DNA of 64,000 bases. Origin: LD21 sp963715785 (GTDB lineage Bacteria; Bacteroidota; Bacteroidia; Bacteroidales; VadinHA17). The notes below the pieces were generated by a model. The model was not told the DNA's origin. It saw only the letters and a list, made by a program, of their open reading frames with translations, and did no database searches. A program made the position numbers and the translations under genes. The stretch spans positions 2,666,001-2,730,000 of the forward strand of contig OY970276.1 of the NCBI GenBank assembly GCA_963715785.1, read 5' to 3'. Below, piece after piece: positions 35,901 to 42,334 of this stretch. Numbering within the stretch: position 1 is the stretch's first letter; each line of letters starts with the position of its first letter.

Positions 35901-36083
35901 CCTAAGTTCGCGGATTTTTCTGCTGAGGCCAAGGAGCGTGCCCTTGTCTTTATTAAAAAGGTTAATCCTTTCGTGCATCTTTCCTCTTCAACCGGATCAG
36001 ATACCAAACAAACAACCAGTGCTTATACAGCAGAAATAGGACAGCCGATACTGATCCCGCTTCTGAAGTTCATTTCAGAATAA
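32979..36083 (+). CDS. secreted glycoside hydrolase family 2 protein with atypical active site
   Basis: 1034 residues; start at 32979 or ATG 32988 (MKSIVFLMSILFLAPATFSQ signal peptide). Domains in order: GH2 sugar-binding beta domain (about 35-215, WWLGWGWYRKHF), Ig-like domain (about 220-330) and a TIM barrel (about 330-600) with the acid/base Glu E448 in NHPSIILWSMGCE. The usual nucleophile motif (a Ser/Thr-Glu-Tyr-Gly segment some 70-100 residues later) is not visible. The corresponding stretch goes from GWYNKDVKDLEPTDPRQSG directly to EEYQQ. The last about 270 residues, after an Ig-like region, match nothing I recognise. A beta-galactosidase-like role is therefore uncertain. It is divergent from the GH3 gene. 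Confidence 0.85.
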   Translation: MLNMKSIVFLMSILFLAPATFSQRKPVESQKSHRVEKVINSNWTFNYIPGAVLSKGIELPGYDDTKWPAISIPHTWNTYETTGEVHPFIRNTSESENPYWWLGWGWYRKHFSINPEYSGRKVFIEFEGVQKYCKVWLNGKYLGDHKGGYGSFDFDISDVIKTGGDNILAVAVNNRQKDDFKIPPMIAESFDVYGGIYRDVKLVVKDKLFIPMQGSASHEGGTFVTTPQLSEKEGIVRVQTWVKNDNPEKKSCVLITSVTDASDKVVQVMKSESSIEPGQLFMFDQTAKQIKNPHLWSHDDPYLYKIISQVTDGKTVADIYISPLGFRWFKWDYKENFLYVNGEKMLIHGGNRQQDYPWLGDAIPKWITLMDLTDISENLNYNFLRTANYPNDSYVYDLTDKYGIVTEEESPSTDNQEFSPEVQEQQMKEMIRRDRNHPSIILWSMGCETNHAVNSKIAAAEDTTRILAAQRVTGGSAGTLVKLTDRNLDVEILPRCTVRGWYNKDVKDLEPTDPRQSGTEEYQQLMLIASRKFGTENLCTWLYSDFGNDREYLNTPLAHVNTEGYIDMYRNPKYAYYFWQASYGKNPMVFVQPHFWRSRYLGKNEDIVVNSNCEKVELFVNGISKGTQSPGQENFHTLTFKNILIEKGTLSAVATIAGKNVRTEVVMAYEPAKIVLSASHQKIKADRSSVAIVKADIVDSKGTHLYGANNTIKWNISGPAVLAGPSIYESDMNRQMEKDGVWYIDMPVSNVIRSSGKPGKIHVSASGSGLTSGSCDIDAEDIESDNSVFSEPALSDEGRISVARIVLQPDKLDEVPAEVGHITEELNLSQSGKPDYGLLIRNYIKKNNPLADTSSIEFNTLTAVFVSQLSNSGGHLTAEDYNFNIDHYNNCRLISGYVDKTKLPASFKDGLKKYYSNAIIRNGSEKNAGEEMNWLNWIPSGGTVVIFQTDKTNAIKGVLYSRSSNLLEIITLVYPKFADFSAEAKERALVFIKKVNPFVHLSSSTGSDTKQTTSAYTAEIGQPILIPLLKFISE

Positions 36084-36240
36084 TTGAAATGATATGTTAA
36101 AAGTAAGTTTAATTTTGGGAAAAATGAAATAAGTACTACTTTTACCCAACATGTTCATTTCTGTTTAATTATTTAAATATCAAATAGTTATATAATAATC
36201 AATAATAATCCTATATCACTTAATTCAAAACCTGATCAAA

Positions 36241-37116
36241 ATGAAAAAAAGAAGCATTATTTCGATTGTCATGTTACTGATTGTCACCGGTCTTATTTTT
36301 GCCACGCTTAATTCATGCAAAATGACTCGGAAGAAAGACATCGGGTTACAGTTGTATTCAATCCGCGATTCTATAATGAAGGATGTTCCTGCAGCAATTG
36401 CAAAAGTAGGAAAAATGGGTTATAAGTTTGTTGAACCGGCAGATTACCAGGATGGAAAGCTTTATGGGATGGAACCGGCAGCTTTTAAGGCGCTTTGTCT
36501 GTCGAACGGCATGACAGTCCTCAGTTCCCATGTAGGACAAGAACTGCCTGATTCAGCAAATTTTGAAAAGACCATGGCATGGTGGGACGCTTGTATTGAT
36601 GCACATGTAGCTGTAGGAGCGAAATTTCTTGTTCAGCCATTCATGGGTGCCAGCGCTTATCGCAGTCTTGATACCTTGAAACGCTACTGCGATTATTTTA
36701 ATATGATTGGTGAAAAATGCAAAGCCAAAGGGATACAGTTCGGATATCATAATCACGATAAAGAATTCTCTACTAAACTTGACGGACAAACAATTTATGA
36801 TTACATGCTGACAAACACTGATCCTGAGAAAGTGACTTTTGAGATGGATCTTTACTGGACCAGAATCGGTGGTGCTGATCCAGTAGCTTACTTTAATAAG
36901 TATCCGGGCCGTTTTGAATTATGGCACATTAAGGATAAAAAGGAAATAGGAGCTGATGATTTCATGAATTTCCCTGCTATATGGGCTGCTGCCAAAGTAT
37001 CAGGAATGCAGTATGGAATTGTGGAAGTTGAAGAGTATAATTTCGACGAATTTACAAGTTGCCAGAAAAGTCTCGACTTCCTCAATAACGCACCATATGT
37101 TGTAATGCCTAAATAA
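36241..37116 (+). CDS. sugar phosphate isomerase/epimerase-like TIM-barrel lipoprotein
   Basis: 291 residues. The N-terminus is a lipoprotein signal with a lipobox ending in LNSC (Cys at about residue 26), so it is probably anchored in the periplasm. The rest is an AP-endonuclease-2/xylose-isomerase-like barrel: DIGLQLYSIRDSI, GYKFVEPADYQDGKLYG, GIQFGYHNHDKEF (metal His), FEMDLYWTRIGGADP and LWHIKDKKE. Family members epimerise or isomerise sugars such as inosose or tagatose, and the substrate here is unknown. It is common next to secreted hydrolases in this phylum. It is followed by a strong terminator. Confidence 0.87.
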   Translation: MKKRSIISIVMLLIVTGLIFATLNSCKMTRKKDIGLQLYSIRDSIMKDVPAAIAKVGKMGYKFVEPADYQDGKLYGMEPAAFKALCLSNGMTVLSSHVGQELPDSANFEKTMAWWDACIDAHVAVGAKFLVQPFMGASAYRSLDTLKRYCDYFNMIGEKCKAKGIQFGYHNHDKEFSTKLDGQTIYDYMLTNTDPEKVTFEMDLYWTRIGGADPVAYFNKYPGRFELWHIKDKKEIGADDFMNFPAIWAAAKVSGMQYGIVEVEEYNFDEFTSCQKSLDFLNNAPYVVMPK

Positions 37117-37149
37117 TTTAAGAGGACTGACAAACCACATTTGCATAAT

Positions 37150-37192
37150 AGGGAAGAGCACAGGTTATTTTTTGTGATCTTCCCTTTTTTTT
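37150..37192 (+). terminator. Rho-independent terminator after the TIM-barrel lipoprotein gene
   Basis: GGGAAGA-g-CAC and GTG-a-TCTTCCC form an interrupted stem with a 12-base loop, followed directly by TTTTTTTT on the plus strand. It lies 34 bases after the stop at 37116. Confidence 0.8.
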
Positions 37193-37216
37193 GAAGTCTG
37201 CCTGTAACCCGGGCTC

Positions 37217-37825
37217 TCAGCCTCCTCCTTTTATCCTCTTGATCTCATTGAAGTGATCCATAGTTAGTTTTTCCCTTGCTTCCCGCGAAGTTTTGCGATA
37301 GAGTTCAAACTCATCCTTAAGTTCCTGAAACTCTTTTTTTGTATTAAAAATGGCAGACAGATTGCGCTTAAAGGCCAGAAAACCAAGAAGCAGGGCAGCA
37401 ACCAAAATTGCCAGTATAGTCCACATCAATTTATTATATGTTAATTTGTTTATTTCCATGCCAAGGACACTGATACTGTTCTTTGTCCTGGTCATTTCAT
37501 CCAGTCTGCTCCTTGTAGATGCAAGGTCAGCCCTGAGAGAATCTATTGTCAGGTTGAGCGATGATTTAGTCCTGTTCAGGGAGTTAATTTTACCGCTTGC
37601 AACTGTTAGGGTATCTGAGACATTTGCTTTCAGTTTCTGGAACATGTCCTCTCTGATAGCACGATAATTATCATAGATCCTGGTATGCTCATCGAGATAA
37701 TTAAGCTGTTCTTTAAGCGGACTTTTTAAAAATTCATCCGGCATGGCTACCTGAGCTGTAACTTTTACAGCAGCCAGTATCGCGATAGCAAGGATCAGAA
37801 CGCATCTCATTTGTAACCTTTTCAT
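37217..37825 (-). CDS. coiled-coil membrane protein of unknown function
   Basis: 202 residues. A signal peptide (MKRLQMRCVLILAIAILAAVKVTAQ) is followed by a short extracytoplasmic region starting VAMPDEFLKSPLKEQLNYLDEHTRIYDNYRAIRED. A heptad-patterned coiled coil of about 60 residues comes next (INSLNRTKSSLNLTIDSLRADLASTRSRLDEMTRTKNS). One transmembrane helix (LMWTILAILVAALLLGFLAF) and a charged cytoplasmic tail of about 45 residues that is also helix-prone complete it. No catalytic motif was seen. The topology suggests a periplasmic coil tethered to the inner membrane. Similar short Bacteroidota proteins are often uncharacterised. Confidence 0.75.
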   Translation of the reverse strand: MKRLQMRCVLILAIAILAAVKVTAQVAMPDEFLKSPLKEQLNYLDEHTRIYDNYRAIREDMFQKLKANVSDTLTVASGKINSLNRTKSSLNLTIDSLRADLASTRSRLDEMTRTKNSISVLGMEINKLTYNKLMWTILAILVAALLLGFLAFKRNLSAIFNTKKEFQELKDEFELYRKTSREAREKLTMDHFNEIKRIKGGG

Positions 37826-38097
37826 AATTCAATTGATTAAGTAAAAACTGATTTGACTCCTAATTAACAAACGAATACTTAAGGTTAAAATTATATGTTA
37901 AAAATAAGTAAATTTATAATCTTAAAACCTGAGAGTACTAATAGTTGCAATAAAATCATCGCATGACATGATAAAAACTCAATTTCAAACAGATTCAGAA
38001 ATGGTTTGCAAAATTGCAGACCTATGTAATTTAATAAAAAAGGCACTCTGCCGGTTCATTGAGATAATATTAAATTGAATAAATAATACATACTATT

Positions 38098-39303
38098 ATG
38101 AAGACAAAAACTTTAGCTTTTTTTACAGTTCTGATATTGTTATTTTTTACTATCAGCATCAGTGCTCAGGATACAATAAAAAAGCCAGTAGCTCAGCCTC
38201 CAGCCAGACCAGCCTTCAGAATGCCGGCTGTAATTAAATCAGCTGAGATCTTACCCGACAACAGTGTTATCTTCCGTCTTTTATCGAAAAATGCAGGTTC
38301 TGTAAGCGTAAGCGGAGACTGGATGCCGGGAATGGGTGCCTCTGTTCCAATGGTCAAAAATGATACAAATCTTTGGGTACTGAAGGCAGGTCCTTTAAAA
38401 CCGGAGTTATACAGCTACACATTTTTGATTGATGGTGTAAGAGTGCTTGATCCCAATAACCCGCTTGTAAAGCGTGACGGCAGACGAAATGAAAACATGT
38501 TCATTGTACCAGGGGCTGAATCTGAGCTATATTCTGTTCATGAGGTTCCCCATGGAACTCTTTCCAAGATATGGTACAACTCACCCAGCCTGAAGCTTAA
38601 CAGACGGATGTATGTTTACACTCCTGCCGGCTATGAGGATAATCAGAACAAGTACCCGGTATTTTACCTTTTGCATGGCGGGGGCGGGGATGAGGATGCC
38701 TGGACGACTCTCGGACGTGAATGTCAGATTATGGATAACCTTATATCCGAAGGTAAGGCAAAACCTATGATTGTTGTGATGCCTAACGGAAATCCGGGGC
38801 AGGAAGCTGCCTTTACAGATGCTCCGGTAACTACAGAGATGCAGGCACCATATGATATGGGCGCTGGTAAGTTTGAGGAGAGTATGGTAAAGGATATTAT
38901 TCCCTATATAGAGAGCCACTTCCGGGTAATAGCCGGCAGCGACAACCGGGCCCTGGCAGGACTGTCAATGGGAGGGATGCAGACAATTACCCTTACAGAT
39001 AATTATCCTGGCATGTTTGGATATATAGGTGTAATGAGCATGGGACTTGTGGATATGTCCACAATGGGATTAAAGCCTGATCCTGAACAGGATGCGAAAT
39101 TTGAGGCCTTAAAAAACAGTGGTTATAAACTTTATTGGGTAGGTGTCGGGAAAGAAGATTTTCTTTATAAATCAGTACAGAATCTCAGGAATGCGCTCGA
39201 TAAACACGGCTTAAAGTATACCTATCGTGAAAGCACAGGCGGTCACAGTTGGGCTAACTGGCGCATATATCTTTCCGAATTTGCTCCTTTGCTTTTCAAA
39301 TAG
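38098..39303 (+). CDS. secreted CE1-type esterase with N-terminal CBM48/E-set-like domain
   Basis: 401 residues. Signal peptide MKTKTLAFFTVLILLFFTIS (cleavage near SAQD) and a Pro-rich linker. An E-set/CBM48-like beta domain follows (about 48-130, VIFRLLSKNAGSVSVSGDWM). Then comes an alpha/beta hydrolase of the esterase D/feruloyl esterase type: RRMYVYTPAGYEDNQNKYPVFYLLHGGGGDEDAW, the nucleophile S290 in GLSMGG, an Asp in VGVGKED and the His H383 in GGHSWANW. Such enzymes remove acetyl or feruloyl groups from plant polysaccharides, and the architecture is common in xylan-related loci. The exact ester is not readable. Confidence 0.9.
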   Translation: MKTKTLAFFTVLILLFFTISISAQDTIKKPVAQPPARPAFRMPAVIKSAEILPDNSVIFRLLSKNAGSVSVSGDWMPGMGASVPMVKNDTNLWVLKAGPLKPELYSYTFLIDGVRVLDPNNPLVKRDGRRNENMFIVPGAESELYSVHEVPHGTLSKIWYNSPSLKLNRRMYVYTPAGYEDNQNKYPVFYLLHGGGGDEDAWTTLGRECQIMDNLISEGKAKPMIVVMPNGNPGQEAAFTDAPVTTEMQAPYDMGAGKFEESMVKDIIPYIESHFRVIAGSDNRALAGLSMGGMQTITLTDNYPGMFGYIGVMSMGLVDMSTMGLKPDPEQDAKFEALKNSGYKLYWVGVGKEDFLYKSVQNLRNALDKHGLKYTYRESTGGHSWANWRIYLSEFAPLLFK

Positions 39304-39367
39304 GATGGTGCATCATACCGGCATGATTCTTGCACAAAATATTTTATAAACCTGGAAACTAATACAT

Positions 39368-40747
39368 ATGAATAATCTCAGAACCTGGATCTTAATGATT
39401 CTGGCATTTTGCTGTTCTCTTGTTAGTTATTCTCAGCATTTTTCAACGGGACTATACAGCGGAGTGAATATGTCACAGATTCATGGTCAGGATTTTGGAG
39501 GAAAATGGGCTTCCAAACCGGGTCCCGCAGAAGGATTTAACCTTGCGTATTCGCTTACTAATGTGCTGGGATTTCAAACTGGAATAAGCTTTTCAACAGT
39601 TTATTACGATCACCGATCAGCTTTTTCTGACATAATTTATCCCTACACGAACAGTGATATTGCTCCCGGCTATTATACACAGACGACAGAGAAAATGGAT
39701 TTTACCTTTCTGCGGGTTCCCTTACTTCTGACTATTTCAATTCCTTCCGCCGTTCAATTCAATATGAAAGCCGGAGTCTTCTTCTCATTCATGCAGGATA
39801 ATAGTCCTGTTGTTAATTATTATGGTTCTTACAAGCCTCCTGAACCTAAAAAAAATGATTTTGGCTATTTGTTTTCATCAGGCATCTCAGTTCCTTTAAC
39901 TGCGAATCTTAAAGGTGAATTCAATGTGAGCTATCTGACCGGGAAAAAACCATTCCAGGAAAATCTAAAATACCGGCATGGCTCTTCTGAATTTACTTTA
40001 GGCATACAATATGTATTTCTAAAGAAGCACAAAACTGATAATGTCGGCATAGCTTCACCAGGTGATTCATCAAAAAAAGTCACGGTCACATATTGGGGTG
40101 GGACGAATGTGGGATGGAATGGTCTAAAAGCTGACCACAGTAAATATTCTGAAATATCAGGACCTGTCGTGGGTTTTTCAATCAACCTGCCTCTCGGGCG
40201 AGGGTTTTCTTTCAGATCGGGAGTTTCATTTGAAAGGAAGGGGTACTCTATGAAAGATTCGAGCACTTCACACTATGAGTATATTAAATCAGCTTATTCA
40301 TCGCCTTATGTTGATTCCAAAGTTCTTACTGATTATTTAGTTATCCCGCTGCTTCTGAGTTTCCCTTTGGAAAGCTCTTATAGCTTTTTAATTCATACAG
40401 GTCCGTTTCTAGGCTTAAAACTGAATTCAAGGAATGTCGGAGCTGGCATTAGTGAAGCCCGTACCTCATCAACTTACACTCTCACAAAATCCGTTTTTTA
40501 TGATGATTTTACCAATATGATTAATGATAAAGATGTTGGCTGGATTTTAGGTGCAAGAGTGTCTCTGCCGATAGTTAATAAATTCAGGCTTGATCTGGCT
40601 GTGCAATATGAATATAGCTTTAAAGATGTTTATGGTAATTCTTTTTCAGGAGGTCAGGAAGACAAATTTATGATAAGGAACAGGTCAATCTCTTTCGTTG
40701 CAGGTTTTACAATACCCGCAAGAACCATTAAAAGCATTCCGAAATGA
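39368..40747 (+). CDS. outer-membrane beta-barrel protein made of two PorT-like units
   Basis: 459 residues. A signal peptide (MNNLRTWILMILAFCCSLVSYSQ) is followed by two homologous beta-barrel units, about 24-215 and 240-455. The halves align: SGVNMSQI...GPAEGFNLAY...FQTGISF against GGTNVGWNG...GPVVGFSINL...FRSGVSF, then LRVPLLLTISI against LVIPLLLSFPL. A short charged linker (KHKTDNVGIASPGDSSKK) separates them. Each unit looks like the outer-membrane beta-barrel family widespread in Bacteroidota, where single units are the norm. The stop overlaps the next start (ATGA), so it is translationally coupled to the propeller lipoprotein. Confidence 0.85.
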   Translation: MNNLRTWILMILAFCCSLVSYSQHFSTGLYSGVNMSQIHGQDFGGKWASKPGPAEGFNLAYSLTNVLGFQTGISFSTVYYDHRSAFSDIIYPYTNSDIAPGYYTQTTEKMDFTFLRVPLLLTISIPSAVQFNMKAGVFFSFMQDNSPVVNYYGSYKPPEPKKNDFGYLFSSGISVPLTANLKGEFNVSYLTGKKPFQENLKYRHGSSEFTLGIQYVFLKKHKTDNVGIASPGDSSKKVTVTYWGGTNVGWNGLKADHSKYSEISGPVVGFSINLPLGRGFSFRSGVSFERKGYSMKDSSTSHYEYIKSAYSSPYVDSKVLTDYLVIPLLLSFPLESSYSFLIHTGPFLGLKLNSRNVGAGISEARTSSTYTLTKSVFYDDFTNMINDKDVGWILGARVSLPIVNKFRLDLAVQYEYSFKDVYGNSFSGGQEDKFMIRNRSISFVAGFTIPARTIKSIPK

Positions 40748-42024
40748 AAAGGACAGTATTATTTGTTATCATTTTTTGCATAGTATTGTCATGCGATAAA
40801 TATCCCGATCCGTCTGTGGACTCACTGAGTAATTATACATTTGAATTTCAGACCGGACAGGCAATGAAATTTGCAGCTGGTGATCTTATCAGCGACAATA
40901 TAGTTTTTAAGGCAACAAATACTATAAATCCGGCAGAATCAAGGGTCAAGGTATTATTTGATATCGTAAAAGGCGATGGCAATATCTCGGAACAATCTGT
41001 TTATACCGATGACAATGGCTACACTTCACTTAGCTGGAAATCAGGTATCGGATCAAGTGAACAGATACTTAGGGCAAATTCGTACGATCCCGGCGGGAAA
41101 TATCTCGCTTCTACTGATCTTGTGGCATATGGATTCAGAGATGATGAGTGGGATACATTTTCCGGTTATCCCGAAGGGTCTATTACCGGTATGGCAGCCG
41201 ATACAATCAATAAGATAACTTATATTGTTGCATATCAGCAACTCTACAAACAAGGTGACAAATATTACATATGGAATCCCGTGTATGATGCCTTATTAAA
41301 TTCTCCGTCTTCCATAAATATTGATAGAAACGGGATACTATATGCCACTATAGTCAACGGTGATTTAATAAAAAGTACGGATCACGGACAATCCTGGAGT
41401 CTTTGTACCAGACCTTATCCCGAGTCGACTTCTTACCTTTTTGTTCAAATCACCCGTGACAATTATATCTGGGTCTCTGCAATGAATCAGAAAGTAAGGT
41501 ATTCAAAGGACGGAGGTGGCTCATGGACAGATATCGGAAGCGGAATGACAGCCGGTTTCGAAGATATTTTCAGACTTAAGGACGGATCGCTTATTTATCA
41601 TGGCACCGATTGCTGCAGTTTATACAGATCAACAGATGAAACCCTTACATGGACAAAACTGGATGCGCCGGATTATTCAGCGAAGTTATATGTAACGGAT
41701 AATGATGAGATTTCAATTTTAAGCCAGCGAAACGGAATATATATTTACAGTTCCACAGACTATGGCACAACATTCACTCAGGTCTACAATCTCCCCTATA
41801 ATTGGTACAGTTCATTCAATAACACATTTACCAGGTGGGGCAGTACTTATTATGTGCTGATTCCCGGAGAGGGCATCCTGAGTTCGTACGATCTGGTTCA
41901 TTTTGATATGTACTGGTACAATACGCAGCTGACTGGCATTTTTATTGATCATAATGGCGTACTGATTGCAAAAGATGTAAACCAGGGTACAATTTATTAT
42001 AGAAAAAATTCAGTTAAGAAGTAG
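40744..42024 (+). CDS. lipoprotein with Ig-like and BNR/sialidase-type beta-propeller repeats
   Basis: 426 residues. Signal with lipobox (IFCIVLSC, Cys at 17). An N-terminal Ig-like domain (about 30-135) has the invasin-like pattern VLFDIVKGDGNISEQSVYTDDNGYTSLSW. A propeller follows with at least four Asp-box-like repeats: STDHGQSW, SKDGGGSW, STDETLTW and STDYGTTF. Such repeats mark sialidase-fold or Ycf48-like propellers, but the catalytic residues of true sialidases are not evident, so a binding or scaffold role is more likely. It overlaps the two-barrel gene by 4 bases, suggesting a surface complex of barrel plus lipoprotein (inference). Confidence 0.82.
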   Translation: MKRTVLFVIIFCIVLSCDKYPDPSVDSLSNYTFEFQTGQAMKFAAGDLISDNIVFKATNTINPAESRVKVLFDIVKGDGNISEQSVYTDDNGYTSLSWKSGIGSSEQILRANSYDPGGKYLASTDLVAYGFRDDEWDTFSGYPEGSITGMAADTINKITYIVAYQQLYKQGDKYYIWNPVYDALLNSPSSINIDRNGILYATIVNGDLIKSTDHGQSWSLCTRPYPESTSYLFVQITRDNYIWVSAMNQKVRYSKDGGGSWTDIGSGMTAGFEDIFRLKDGSLIYHGTDCCSLYRSTDETLTWTKLDAPDYSAKLYVTDNDEISILSQRNGIYIYSSTDYGTTFTQVYNLPYNWYSSFNNTFTRWGSTYYVLIPGEGILSSYDLVHFDMYWYNTQLTGIFIDHNGVLIAKDVNQGTIYYRKNSVKK

Positions 42025-42334
42025 AACTGAAGATTAAAGCCTTTCACTGTTGAAAGCTGAATAAAATATTTCCGTAATATTTGAAAAACCGGTTTCTGTC
42101 GGCAAAATTCCTTTATACTTCTATTTATTTTATGCTTTGTCAGGACAGACATTATATTTAAGCCTGTATTAAGGCTGATTTGCCTGTAATTGAATCAGCG
42201 GACTGTTTAAGAGCAGTTTTACGGACTTTTCAAAAAATTTAACAACTCTTAACATTGGATTCATTTACCTTTACTTTGTTTAATCTGTTAATAAGCTAGT
42301 AATTACTTTTATAAATATTATTAAAATCATTTTT
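42025..42334. other. intergenic region without a recognised gene
   Basis: 310 A/T-rich bases between the propeller lipoprotein and the second GH3 gene. A small inverted repeat (CTGATT...AATCAG near 42175-42205) is visible. TTACTTTG near 42274 is one base off a -7 box. No ORF or strong terminator was found. Confidence 0.5.
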
